Shown: positions 50,299 to 58,784 of the stretch, piece by piece | How positions within the stretch are numbered: position 1 is the stretch's first letter | Layout of the letters: every line of letters starts with the position of its first letter | Source: CAZAQV01 sp964487255 | GTDB taxonomy: Bacteria; Myxococcota_A; Polyangia; Polyangiales; CAZAQV01 | NCBI GenBank assembly: GCA_964487255.1 | Contig: CAZAQV010000025.1 | Span: 1 to 64,000 of the forward strand | Reading direction: 5' to 3' | DNA: 64,000 nt | Notes under the pieces: model-generated | The model's input: only the letters and a program-made list of their open reading frames with translations | Databases searched by the model: none | Told to the model about the DNA's origin: nothing | Made by a program: the position numbers and the translations under genes

Positions 50299-50430
50299 GT
50301 GCGCCTCGACGACTGGTCCCCCCGCCAGATGCGCATGGCCAACGCCTTTTGCCGCTACCGCGAAATGGCCACCGAGCTCACTCCGGAAAGGGGAGTGGGA
50401 AACCAAGCAATTTCAATAGCTAGAACCTGA
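50299..50430 (+). CDS. Possible 43-residue ORF
   Basis: GTG 50299 lies 3 bases after the preceding stop, and the frame ends TGA at 50430. The product begins 'RLDDWSPRQMRMANAFCRYR'. It is too short to identify, and it may be the tail of a decayed gene. It is kept because of the tight coupling to the upstream gene. Confidence 0.3.
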   Translation: MRLDDWSPRQMRMANAFCRYREMATELTPERGVGNQAISIART

Positions 50431-50458
50431 CTTCCGCAGCAAACGCCTACCATTTCAG

Positions 50459-50489
50459 ATTCTATATTCCAGATTCTAGAATATAGAAT
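50459..50489 (+). promoter_or_regulatory. 31-bp inverted repeat, promoter/operator of the winged-helix gene
   Basis: Arms ATTCTATATTC (50459-50469) and GAATATAGAAT (50479-50489) are exact inverses with a 9-base centre. The region is AT-rich within GC-rich DNA and is followed by TTATACT, which could be a -10 element. Its position immediately before the GTG at 50502 suggests an operator used by the encoded DNA-binding protein. Confidence 0.75.
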
Positions 50490-50501
50490 TATACTGAGGA
50501 G

Positions 50502-51002
50502 GTGCTCAAGCCGCAGGACATTTTGCTCCTCGTGAAGCTCGCCAAGGACGCCGACAGTGAGCCCACCTTGGCGCAGCTGGCAACCGAACTTTCGATGAGC
50601 GCCTCACAAGTCCATGCGAGTGTGCAGCGTGCAGCGAAGAGTGGTCTTCTGGACAAGGCTTCTCGGCAGGTACGTTCGGCGGCATTTTTTGAGTTTTTGG
50701 TTCACGGCCTGCCGTACGTGTTTCCGGCAGAGCGCGGGTCGGTGACGCGCGGCATTCCAACCTCTGTTGCTGCTGCGCCTCTTGCGGACCATTTCGTCCA
50801 AGAAGGTTTGCCGCCGGTCTGGCCACACCCCGAGGGGCAGGTTCGAGGTGAAGCGCTCAAACCGATCTTCAAGTCGGCCCCTGAGGCCGCTTCTCGCGAC
50901 CCTCAATTACATGAGTGGCTGGCGCTTATCGATGCGCTTCGCGCGGGTCGCGCGCGAGAGAAGAAACTTGCCGCCAAGGAGCTCGAAAAGAGACTCCGAT
51001 GA
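50502..51002 (+). CDS. Winged-helix/MarR-like putative regulator
   Basis: 166 residues. The N-terminal 75 residues have the order of a winged helix: 'PQDILLLVKLAKDADSEPTL', 'AQLATELSMSASQVHASVQR' (recognition helix) and 'AAKSGLLDKASRQVRSAAFF' (wing). The middle 'HGLPYVFPAERGSVTRGIPT' is a distinct motif I do not recognise; the C-terminus is charged. AGGAGG overlaps the GTG start, leaving no spacing, so either a leaderless message or a later start is used. Next to a RecB-like nuclease gene in a defence island, so a regulatory role for the island is inferred. Confidence 0.65.
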   Translation: MLKPQDILLLVKLAKDADSEPTLAQLATELSMSASQVHASVQRAAKSGLLDKASRQVRSAAFFEFLVHGLPYVFPAERGSVTRGIPTSVAAAPLADHFVQEGLPPVWPHPEGQVRGEALKPIFKSAPEAASRDPQLHEWLALIDALRAGRAREKKLAAKELEKRLR

Positions 51003-51148
51003 ATGAACCAAAGTAGATGAGTTTGTGGGCGGGATGGGGCACATCAGAGCGGCGATGTGTTCCATCACGCTTCCGTGCAAAGTCGCCGTCGACAGAAGTC
51101 TAGAATCCCTAGCGCGCGCTTGCGCGTCGGCGTCCGCTATGCGACCAA

Positions 51149-52654
51149 GTGCGCGTGCCCAAGCGCAGCCACCGTCTTTCGAAGTCGCGCTATCTCAAGG
51201 GCCTTCAGTGTCACAAGCGGCTGTGGCTCGAGGTGCACGAGCCAGACGCGCCGGAGCTTGAAGTGGACGACGCGCAGCAGGCCATCTTCGACACGGGCCA
51301 CCGCGTGGGTGAGCGCGCGCAACAAGAGTTTGGCCCGGGCACGCTGATCGAGCTCGACCCGATAAATACGGGCCCCGCAGTCGAGGCGACGCGCGCAGCC
51401 ATCGAACGCGGCGAGACGGTCATCTTCGAGGCGAGCTTCTCCGAGGACAACGTCTTCGTGGCGGTCGATGTGCTGAGCAAAGAACAAGGCGGCTGGGTTC
51501 TCTCGGAAGTCAAATCGACGGGCAGGGTCAAAGACCAACACGTCCCGGACGCGGCGGTGCAAGCCCATGTTCTCGAGTCCGCGGGACTTGAAGTCGCACG
51601 CCTCGAGCTGATGCATCTGAACACCCACCCGGACGAGGGCCCGCTCTTCACGCGCAGCGACGTCACGGAGCGTGCGGCCGCGCACCGCCCCGAGGTCGCG
51701 AGCAACATCAAGGCGCAGCTCGAGGTGTTGGCAGGCCCTGAGCCGAGTGTCGAGCCCGGCGATCACTGCACGTCACCCTACGACTGCCCGTTCATCGAGC
51801 GTTGCTGCGAGGCGCCGGTAGACCACTCGATCTACGAGCTGGCGAACATCAAGAGCAGCAAAAAGAAGATGGCCGCGCTCGAGGCGGCGAGCATTGAACG
51901 CATCACGGACATCCCTGCCGACTTCAAGCTCAGCGACACGCAAGCCCGACAGCGACGCGCGGTCATCGAAGGCAAGCCCGTCGTCGAACCGGGTCTAAAA
52001 CAGGCGCTCTCAGAGTTTGAGTTCCCGATCGCGATGCTCGACTTCGAAACGGTGGGCGCGACGTTGCCGGTTTGGCGTGGCGCGAGTCCTTTTCAAGCCA
52101 TCGCTGCGCAGTTTAGCGTGCACGTGGTCCACGAAGACGGTCGTGTGGCGCACCACGCGTTTTTGGCGCCTTCAGAAGACGTGGGCCTTGCCCCCGACCC
52201 GCGGCCTTCGCTGGCCGCAGCGCTCGTTCCTGCACTGGCAGGTGCGAACACGGTTCTGGCTTGGAACGCCAGCTTCGAGCGTCGCTGCCTCAAAGACCTT
52301 GCGGAGGCTTCACCCGAGCATCGCGCTGCGCTCGAATCGGCGCTCGATAAACTTGCGGACCTTCTGCCCGTCGTGCGCAAAAACTTCTACCACCCCAACT
52401 TTCACGGCAGCTTCTCTATCAAGGCCGTCGCGCCAGCGCTCTTGCCCGACCTCACTTACGCCGACCTCGAAGTCGCCGACGGCGGCACGGCATCCAATGC
52501 ACTCGAAGCGCTCCTCAGCGCACCCGAACAAATCCCCGCCGCCCGACGCGCCCAACTCCGCAACCAACTCCTCACCTACTGCAACCACGATACGTTGGTG
52601 ATGGTCGAACTCTGGCGCTACCTACACAGGCTTGCGGACGACGTCACGCCGTAG
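51149..52654 (+). CDS. DUF2779 protein: RecB/Cas4-like PD-(D/E)xK nuclease fused to DnaQ-like domain
   Basis: The N-terminus 'LSKSRYLKGLQCHKRLWL' is typical of this family. PD-(D/E)xK-like core: 'VFVAVDVLS' and 'WVLSEVKSTG' (about 103-123). Cysteines: Cys21 and the cluster 'CTSPYDCPFIERCC' (about 207-220), a likely [4Fe-4S] site as in Cas4/AddB. The second half (about 295-490) begins 'FPIAMLDFETVGA' and has 'NTVLAWNASFERRCL' and 'LTYCNHDTLVMVELW', a DEDD/DnaQ-like exonuclease arrangement. Predicted DNA nuclease; biological role unknown, but genes of this type are frequent in defence-rich loci. GTG start at 51149. Confidence 0.82.
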   Translation: MRVPKRSHRLSKSRYLKGLQCHKRLWLEVHEPDAPELEVDDAQQAIFDTGHRVGERAQQEFGPGTLIELDPINTGPAVEATRAAIERGETVIFEASFSEDNVFVAVDVLSKEQGGWVLSEVKSTGRVKDQHVPDAAVQAHVLESAGLEVARLELMHLNTHPDEGPLFTRSDVTERAAAHRPEVASNIKAQLEVLAGPEPSVEPGDHCTSPYDCPFIERCCEAPVDHSIYELANIKSSKKKMAALEAASIERITDIPADFKLSDTQARQRRAVIEGKPVVEPGLKQALSEFEFPIAMLDFETVGATLPVWRGASPFQAIAAQFSVHVVHEDGRVAHHAFLAPSEDVGLAPDPRPSLAAALVPALAGANTVLAWNASFERRCLKDLAEASPEHRAALESALDKLADLLPVVRKNFYHPNFHGSFSIKAVAPALLPDLTYADLEVADGGTASNALEALLSAPEQIPAARRAQLRNQLLTYCNHDTLVMVELWRYLHRLADDVTP

Positions 52655-52675
52655 AGGGGGTAGGAGGGGCGAAGG

Positions 52676-53005
52676 CTAATCCCCTTCGAGTTTGCGTAGC
52701 CGCCGCTCGTGGTCCGTCACCACCATCTTGATCGCAGATTGCTGCCTCAGCAAGCCTTTGACCTCATCCAACGCTCCTGACACGGCAAGCAGCTCTGTTG
52801 AGAGCCGAACTTCGCCTTCGACCATGCGTTGTCGAAGCGCGGCTCCCTGCTCACGCAGTTCTTCCCGCTCTTGCCGCGCAGTTCGAAACTCTGCGCGCAT
52901 CTCTTCGCGCACGCTGGTGAACTCGTCGCGTGTTTCCTTACGCATCTCCGACATGTCTTTGCGCATCTCGGTCAACAATCGAATTGTGTGGTTCTCTTCA
53001 GCCAT
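52676..53005 (-). CDS. Small coiled-coil protein
   Basis: 109 residues with an AAAGGAAG site before ATG 53005. Almost the whole protein is heptad-rich ('LLTEMRKDMSEMRKETRDEF', 'EMRAEFRTARQEREELREQ', 'VVTDHERRLRKLEGD'). No catalytic motif. It could be a structural or adaptor protein; convergent with the DUF2779 gene. Confidence 0.6.
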   Translation of the reverse strand: MAEENHTIRLLTEMRKDMSEMRKETRDEFTSVREEMRAEFRTARQEREELREQGAALRQRMVEGEVRLSTELLAVSGALDEVKGLLRQQSAIKMVVTDHERRLRKLEGD

Positions 53006-53391
53006 GGGCTCTTCCTTTCAAGTGTAGCACCCAACCAGAGCAACGGCTGTGCCAGGGTAGTTTCCAAATCATCTCGGTAGTCACAGCGCACCGCCAACGC
53101 CAATCGGCGTCGAGTCGGCGTTCAACATCGGCGAAGGCGGACGAAGGCGAACCTGTTCCGCCGAAGCTCCGCAGGAGCGAAGGCGAACGAAATAGAGACC
53201 ACTCCGCCTCGTACCCTTACCGTGTGCTCACGATCCTCAATGCTGGCGCCATGGACTGGCGGCGCTACACCGTGTCTCACGATCCAACACAAGGCTCTTT
53301 TTAGAGCAAGGCCGCCAAGCTCAGCCTTCCTGGCGCCCGCGAGGTCCTACAGTCGCTGAGGTCCATAAACCATGTAATATCAGCATGATCC
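53006..53391. other. Intergenic stretch before hipBA
   Basis: No convincing gene. Contains short repeats of 'gcgaaggcg.acgaa', and at 53246-53260 the word GGCGCCATGGACTGG, which recurs at 55300-55314. The stretch 53262-53280 (GGCGCTACACCGTGTCTCA) recurs inverted, with one mismatch over 17 bases, near 55388-55408. These could be remnants of an ancient duplication or of boundaries around the hipBA segment. Confidence 0.4.
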
Positions 53392-53465
53392 TATGATTTA
53401 AACATCATAAAAAGGCGATTATAACCTATACATCATAAACGGGGTGCTATAACTTATAGGTCATA
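53392..53465 (+). promoter_or_regulatory. Three 18-bp operator-like repeats of hipBA with 28-bp period
   Basis: TATGATTTAAACATCATA at 53392, TATAACCTATACATCATA at 53420 and TATAACTTATAGGTCATA at 53448: the starts are exactly 28 bp apart. Neighbouring copies agree at 14 to 15 of 18 positions, and each is quasi-palindromic (TATgAT...ATcATA). The third ends at the first base of the hipB ATG (53465). HipB dimers are known to repress their own operon by binding such repeated palindromes; here this is inferred. Confidence 0.85.
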
Positions 53466-53704
53466 TGCTGATTGTTTCGGACAAAGCGCTCGGGCGGCTG
53501 ATTCGAGACCGCCGTCTGGCCAAAGGCTGGTCGCAGACGGAGCTCGCTTCGCGGGCTGGGCTCGCGCAACGCACGCTCTCGAACATTGAGCGCGCTCAAG
53601 TTTCGCTTTCGTTCGACACGTTGCTTCGGCTGCTCGGAGCGCTCGACTTGGATCTGCACCTTGTTGCGCGTGGAGACAAGGTTGCGCGCGGAGACAAGCC
53701 GTGA
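53465..53704 (+). CDS. hipB: HipB-like XRE antitoxin/transcriptional repressor
   Basis: 79 residues with an XRE helix-turn-helix: 'LGRLIRDRRLAKGWSQTELA', 'SRAGLAQRTLSNIERAQVSL' (about 9-50), then 'TLLRLLGALDLDLHLVARGD'. The C-terminus carries an 18-bp tandem duplication (VARGDKVARGDK). ATG 53465 sits at the end of the third operator-like repeat. Stop overlaps the hipA start by 4 bases. Antitoxin role inferred from HipBA pairing. Confidence 0.9.
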   Translation: MLIVSDKALGRLIRDRRLAKGWSQTELASRAGLAQRTLSNIERAQVSLSFDTLLRLLGALDLDLHLVARGDKVARGDKP

Positions 53705-54978
53705 CGGACACGCTCTACGTTCGCATGGGGCAGGCGCAGGTCGGAACGCTCTTGCGCACGCGGGGCGAGTTTGTGTTCAGCTACGCGCAGAGCTGGCTCG
53801 ACGGCGATGCGCCCACGCCGATTTCGCACTCGATGCCACTGTCCACCCAGCCCTACCAAGGCAAGCTCGTCGAAAGCTATTTCGACAATCTACTCCCCGA
53901 TGATGAAGGCGTTCGCCGAAGGATGGAGCGGGTGCTTGGCGCAGCCAGTTCTCGCGTGTTCGACTTGCTGGCGGAGGCGGGACGCGATTGCGTCGGCGCG
54001 CTTCAACTCGTCCGCGACAGTCGCGCGGCGCATGCCACGCAACTTTCAGCCGAGCCTTTGACCGATGCGCAAATTGGCGAGCTTCTTTCTCAGCTGGGCG
54101 AGGGCAGGCCCCTGGGCATGCGCAGTGACGACGACTTCCGCATTTCGGTTGCAGGCATGCAAGACAAGACGGCGCTTCTTTGGTGGCGCAAGCGCTGGCA
54201 TCGCCCCGAAGGCGCAACCCCGACGAGCCACATCCTCAAGCTTGCAGACGGACGAAAGGGCCTTCACGACAGCATCGAAAACGAGTGGCTTTGCATGCAG
54301 CTGATCCGGCGCTTCGGCCTGCAAACGGCCAGCGTGCAAGTTCAAGCCTTCTCGGGCGTGCGCGCGCTTGTCGTGGAGCGCTTCGACCGCAAGTGGTCCA
54401 AAGACGGCCGCTGGCTGGAGCGCGTCGCGCAAGAAGACGGCTGCCAAGCCCTGGGCGTCGGGCCCCAGCGCAAGTACGAGTCCGACGGCGGACCGGGCAT
54501 CGAAGAGATGATGAACTTGCTTTGGTCGGCGCACGATCCCGTCGAAGCCCGCGAGACCTTTTTCAAGGCGCAGTTTGTCTTTTGGCTGCTTGCGGCGATC
54601 GATGGGCACGCGAAAAACTTCAGCGTCTTTTTGCGCCCGGGGGGACGTCTCGAGCTCTGCCCCCTCTACGATGTGCTCTCGGCATACCCGCTACTCGAAC
54701 GCAAGGTGCTCGCGCGCCAGAAGCTCAAGATGGCGATGGCGCTGCGCGCCAAGAACGCGCACTACCATTGGCGCGAGTTCAGCCGCGCGCGCTGGCTTGC
54801 CACGGCCAAGCGCTGTCGCTTCGACAAAAAGCGCGCCGAGCAAATCATCGACGACTGCCTGGCGCGCGTCGAGCCCGCGATCAGCGACGTCGAAGCAACC
54901 CTTCCCACGAGCATCCCAACCGACCTCGCCCAAATCCTCTTCGCCGGCCTACGCTCCGCCCGCGATAGCTTCTCCTAA
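53701..54978 (+). CDS. hipA: HipA-family Ser/Thr kinase toxin
   Basis: 425 residues. N-subdomain 'ESYFDNLLPDDEGVRRRM' and 'DCVGALQLV' (couple-hipA region). Gly/Ser loop 'ISVAGMQDKTAL' (about 148), ATP-binding Lys in 'SHILKLA' (about 180), catalytic 'IDGHAKNFS' (Asp near 300) and metal-binding 'LYDVLSAYP' (about 323). All key kinase residues are present, so the toxin is probably active. In characterised members the target is a tRNA synthetase (GltX) whose phosphorylation stalls translation; whether this one shares it is unknown. GTG start, 4-base overlap with hipB. Confidence 0.92.
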   Translation: MTDTLYVRMGQAQVGTLLRTRGEFVFSYAQSWLDGDAPTPISHSMPLSTQPYQGKLVESYFDNLLPDDEGVRRRMERVLGAASSRVFDLLAEAGRDCVGALQLVRDSRAAHATQLSAEPLTDAQIGELLSQLGEGRPLGMRSDDDFRISVAGMQDKTALLWWRKRWHRPEGATPTSHILKLADGRKGLHDSIENEWLCMQLIRRFGLQTASVQVQAFSGVRALVVERFDRKWSKDGRWLERVAQEDGCQALGVGPQRKYESDGGPGIEEMMNLLWSAHDPVEARETFFKAQFVFWLLAAIDGHAKNFSVFLRPGGRLELCPLYDVLSAYPLLERKVLARQKLKMAMALRAKNAHYHWREFSRARWLATAKRCRFDKKRAEQIIDDCLARVEPAISDVEATLPTSIPTDLAQILFAGLRSARDSFS

Positions 54979-55010
54979 CACCGCTACGCCGTAGCCACGC
55001 CGAAGCTTGG

Positions 55011-55214
55011 TCACCCTCGGTTCGCGATCAAGCGTTCAAGCTGCTGCTTCTCTTTGCGTAGTTCTTCGCGGCGCGGTTCTGCGTCTGTGACGTATTGCTC
55101 CAGTTCGTCCCCTTCGAGACGCGCCATCTGCCGCAGGTCCTCGACTTTCTCCCGCAGCAAGTTCAGCGTCCGATCCAGAATGCTCCCTGACTCCATAAGT
55201 TCAATGTAGCGCAA
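55011..55214 (-). CDS. Small coiled-coil protein
   Basis: 67 residues (TTG at 55214; ATG 55193 is an alternative). Heptad-rich: 'LNLLREKVEDLRQMARLEGD', 'EELRKEKQQLERLIANRG'. No family recognised. It lies between hipA and drmA on the opposite strand. Confidence is limited because coiled coils are easily produced by chance in this composition. Confidence 0.45.
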   Translation of the reverse strand: MRYIELMESGSILDRTLNLLREKVEDLRQMARLEGDELEQYVTDAEPRREELRKEKQQLERLIANRG

Positions 55215-55304
55215 GTGTCGGAGTGCGTCCTGTCAGCTACTTCTACGTGTTGCCGGGCGCAGCCACGCCGTAGCCACGCCGTAGGAGGGGCGGAGGAGGG
55301 CGCC

Positions 55305-55394
55305 ATGGACTGGCCCGAGTTTTTCGTCTCTGTTGTCGTCGCGTTCGTAGCGGGCTTTGCGTTCGAGGCGCTCCTCGAAAAGATCGGCGGATGA
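55305..55394 (+). CDS. 29-residue single-pass membrane peptide upstream of drmA
   Basis: ATG 55305 with an excellent GGAGGAGGG ribosome-binding site 5 bases upstream, TGA at 55392-55394. The product begins 'MDWPEFFVSVVVAFVAGFAF' and ends 'EALLEKIGG': a 17-residue hydrophobic helix with a charged C-terminus, typical of a small membrane protein. It is 63 bases before the chosen drmA start, on the same strand, so it could be a leader gene of the DISARM operon. Confidence 0.55.
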   Translation: MDWPEFFVSVVVAFVAGFAFEALLEKIGG

Positions 55395-55457
55395 GACACC
55401 GTGTAGCGACCGGACGATGCGTGACCCAACCCAGTGCATTCCTGTACCCTCCGTCGC

Positions 55458-58400
55458 ATGTCACGGGTGACCCAAGACGAGACAACAGTCATTCGCGAAC
55501 ATCTTCGTTCAGCCCTTTACGCCGACCTCGTCGGTCCCTTCGGTGGTGTGGCTGCGCATACTTCATCCATAGAGCTGCTTCGTCAGCGCCCGAGCAACCG
55601 ATACCTGACGGGCTTTCTCGTCCCTGAAGTCGACCGCGAGACGCAGATTGATGAAGAAGACAGCGCGCTTGGCACCGGCGATGACATGCCGAGCGAGGAC
55701 TCCGCACCCGAAGAGCACGAGCCCCAGCAGAAGAAGCTCTTCCCCGCATCGATGGGGATGTCCTTTCTACTACCCGCGGGGAGCACGTCGGTGACTGCCC
55801 ACGTTTCGTGTGGTCTCTACTTTCGGGAAAAGATCGAAGGTGACCGAAGCACCTACTACCGGCGAAAGCCGTTCTCAGGCGTCGAAGTCGAGGTCCCTCT
55901 TGATGCGAAGAGACTCGAAGAGGGCATCGAGGTTACTGGTCTTGGACGCGTAAAGATTGAAGGCGTGGTTTCCGTTCTCGACAAAGACCTCTCGGAAGAA
56001 CTGCCTGCTGGGACAGTCGCGGCCTCCATCTTCTTGGTGAACCGCCGCGTCATCGACGAAGCCACGAGCACGCGCGACGAAGAGACACTCTTTCAGGTGC
56101 AGCTCTCGATTCGTTCAGTGAAGCCTCTGGTAGAGCGACCCAATCGCAAGGGTGAAGCTTCGCTCGACGACTGGGACGCACGCGTTGCGGAGCTTCAGTA
56201 CCGGAACAACGCCGAGTTCGGAGTCGGACACAACGTTTCCGTGGAGCCAATCGAGAGCGAAGACGGCAAGGTCTATGCGCTCCAAACCCGCTGGATGCCT
56301 GCGGCCGAGGTCCCACTGGTCGACGCGCGTCGCCCCGAGAAGGTCACCGTTGAGATGGAAGCGCTCGCTATGCTCAAGACGGAAGATGAAATCGACGCCG
56401 CGCTCGCGAACCTATCCGCAGACTATCAGTCGTGGATTGAAGAAGTTTCGAAGGCTTCGCTCGCCTCGAAAGACCGCTCCGAGACGCGCGACCAGCTGAT
56501 GCAAGAGGCTCGGGGTGCTGCCAAACGCATCGAGGACGGCATCGCGCTCCTCAAGTCGGACCCGCCGGTGCTCGAAGCCTTCTGCCTCGCCAACCAAGCG
56601 ATGGCTATGGCTTCACGTCAGCGCTCGCCCGAACGCAGAACGCCGTCCTGGCGTCTCTTCCAGCTGGCCTTCTTGCTGCTCAACATCCGTGGCGTGGTCG
56701 ACCCCGCGCATGCCGACCGAAAAACGGTTGAGCTAATCTTCTTCCCGACGGGTGGCGGCAAGACCGAGGCGTACCTCGGCGTGATCGCGTTCACGCTTCT
56801 GATGCGCCGCCTCCGAGGGCAGAGCGAACCGCACCGTGGCCTCGGCCTCGCGGTGATCCTCCGCTACACACTCCGCCTTCTGACCCTTGATCAGCTTGAG
56901 CGTGCGACGACCTTGATTTGTGCGCTCGACCTCATTCGCCGAGAGCATGAATCTGATCTGGGCTCCGAACGTTTCTGCATGGGTCTCTGGGTCGGGCAGA
57001 GCGCTTCGCCCAACACGTTTGCGCAGTTTTCCGAGCGCCTCGACGCGCATGCCACGGGCGGCGGCTTACCGTGCCCGCTTGAGAAGTGCCCGTGGTGCGG
57101 CCATGAGATCAAGCGTGCTTCGCTTGAAGTACGCCCGACCAAGAAGAAGCCCGAGCGTGTCGTCGTTCGGTGCCTCAACCAAGGCGAGTGCGACTTCGCC
57201 ACCAGCGATGTGGCGGACCTCGGCATCCCGCTCGTCTATGTCGATGAGCAGCTCTACCGCGAGCTTCCATGTTTCATCATCGCGACGGTCGACAAGTTCG
57301 CCATGATGCCGTGGCGCGGTGAAGCTGGGATGCTCTTTGGCAAGGTTAACGCAGAGAAAGAAGGTCGCTTCTTCGGCCCGCTCCACAAATCGCCGAAGGG
57401 TGGAACAGTCCTGCCCGACGGGCTCTTGCCGCCGGAGTTGATCGTGCAGGACGAGCTTCACCTTATCTCGGGGCCGCTCGGAACGATGGTCGGCCTCTAC
57501 GAAACAGCGATCGAGACGCTGTGCACAGCGCATGGCAAGCGGCCGGTCCCTCCCAAACTTCTCGCTTCGACGGCGACGGCCAACCACGCGCGCCAGCAAA
57601 TCCAATCCCTCTATTCGCGGGACACTGTTCAAATTTTTCCGCCACCCGGCATCGACGCGCTTCAAACCTATTTCTCGGAAGTAAACCAAGCCGACCCGGG
57701 CCGCCTGTATGTTGGCGTTGCCGCGCCGGGCCAGCCACTCAAGAGAATCCTGATTCGCGTGTACGCCTCGCTGCTGACCGCTGCGTGGAAAGCTGCAGAA
57801 GACGAAACGGTCGATTCAGAGCTGCGCGACGCCTACCTCACGCTCGTGGGCTACTTCAACGCCCTTCGCGAGCTTGGCGGAATGCGCCGCCTTGTCGAAG
57901 CCGACGTGCTGAACCTTTGTCGACGTAAGCAAGACGACAAGCCGGTGGACTCCTATGAAGGTGCGATTCCGTTCAAGAACCGCGAGATTCACGAGCCGCT
58001 TGAACTCACGAGTCGTGAGACAACTGCGAACATCTCGAAGACCAAGAACCGCCTCGCGAACAAGCATGCCGCCGAGAAAACGACAGATGTGGCGCTGGCT
58101 TCGAACATGATTTCCGTCGGCGTCGACATCGAGCGCCTTGCGCTCATGGTGGTCGCGGGTCAGCCCAAAACGACCAGCGAGTACATTCAGGCGTCGAGTC
58201 GTGTCGGCCGTAAGCGCACTTGGCCCGGCTTGGTCGTCACCTGTCTCAATGTGGCCAAACCCCGCGACCGCTCGCACTACGAGCACTTTATTGCCTACCA
58301 CGAAAGCTTCTACCGCTTCGTCGAGGCGCAGAGCGTCACTCCATTCGCGCAGCGTGCATTGCAACGTGGGTTGACCGGGGCGATGGTTTCGTCGATCCGC

Positions 58401-58784
58401 CTTGGGGTGGAGCCACTTACGCCCTCCGACGCAGCGACGCAGATCAGCGAGCATCGAAAGCGCGCAGAGGAAGCCCTCGCTCCTTTCCTTGAACGAGCAG
58501 GAGGTGACGCCACGGTTGTACGCGCCTGGGCGTATTCAAGGCTCGATGCCTGGGAAAAACTTGCAAAGGGTGCGATTTCTAGAGCGTCGCAAATGCGCTA
58601 TTCGAAGCTAGACAAAGACGGAACAGGAAGTCCGCTGCTCTATACTTCGCTCGACAAACCAACCGAGCTGGATCCAGGAGGAGAGAAGTTCTGTGCTCCC
58701 ACGTCGATGCGCGATGTCGAGCCGACGACGCATCTTTGGCTCTACCAACCCGACCAGAAGCAGCGCGAAGGGAAAAAAGCCTGA
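55458..58784 (+). CDS. drmA: DISARM helicase DrmA
   Basis: 1108 residues from ATG 55458. Superfamily-2 helicase: Walker A 'FFPTGGGKTEAYLG' (about 428-441), a Cys-rich zinc-binding insert 'CPLEKCPWCGHEI...C...C' (about 537-580), DExH box 'IVQDELHLISGPLG' (about 659-672), 'ASTATANH' (about 702) and C-terminal helicase motifs 'SNMISVGVDIERLAL' (about 881) and 'QASSRVGRKR' (about 911). Matches DrmA in length and motif order. With DrmB it forms the core DrmAB complex of DISARM, which engages incoming phage DNA. Its stop overlaps the drmB ATG (TGATG). Confidence 0.93.
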   Translation: MSRVTQDETTVIREHLRSALYADLVGPFGGVAAHTSSIELLRQRPSNRYLTGFLVPEVDRETQIDEEDSALGTGDDMPSEDSAPEEHEPQQKKLFPASMGMSFLLPAGSTSVTAHVSCGLYFREKIEGDRSTYYRRKPFSGVEVEVPLDAKRLEEGIEVTGLGRVKIEGVVSVLDKDLSEELPAGTVAASIFLVNRRVIDEATSTRDEETLFQVQLSIRSVKPLVERPNRKGEASLDDWDARVAELQYRNNAEFGVGHNVSVEPIESEDGKVYALQTRWMPAAEVPLVDARRPEKVTVEMEALAMLKTEDEIDAALANLSADYQSWIEEVSKASLASKDRSETRDQLMQEARGAAKRIEDGIALLKSDPPVLEAFCLANQAMAMASRQRSPERRTPSWRLFQLAFLLLNIRGVVDPAHADRKTVELIFFPTGGGKTEAYLGVIAFTLLMRRLRGQSEPHRGLGLAVILRYTLRLLTLDQLERATTLICALDLIRREHESDLGSERFCMGLWVGQSASPNTFAQFSERLDAHATGGGLPCPLEKCPWCGHEIKRASLEVRPTKKKPERVVVRCLNQGECDFATSDVADLGIPLVYVDEQLYRELPCFIIATVDKFAMMPWRGEAGMLFGKVNAEKEGRFFGPLHKSPKGGTVLPDGLLPPELIVQDELHLISGPLGTMVGLYETAIETLCTAHGKRPVPPKLLASTATANHARQQIQSLYSRDTVQIFPPPGIDALQTYFSEVNQADPGRLYVGVAAPGQPLKRILIRVYASLLTAAWKAAEDETVDSELRDAYLTLVGYFNALRELGGMRRLVEADVLNLCRRKQDDKPVDSYEGAIPFKNREIHEPLELTSRETTANISKTKNRLANKHAAEKTTDVALASNMISVGVDIERLALMVVAGQPKTTSEYIQASSRVGRKRTWPGLVVTCLNVAKPRDRSHYEHFIAYHESFYRFVEAQSVTPFAQRALQRGLTGAMVSSIRLGVEPLTPSDAATQISEHRKRAEEALAPFLERAGGDATVVRAWAYSRLDAWEKLAKGAISRASQMRYSKLDKDGTGSPLLYTSLDKPTELDPGGEKFCAPTSMRDVEPTTHLWLYQPDQKQREGKKA

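Noticed and set aside
53392..53465. Repeats with regular spacing considered as CRISPR
   Set aside because: Only three units of 18 bp with 10-bp gaps, degenerate, overlapping a hipB start; no cas genes. They fit an operator array.
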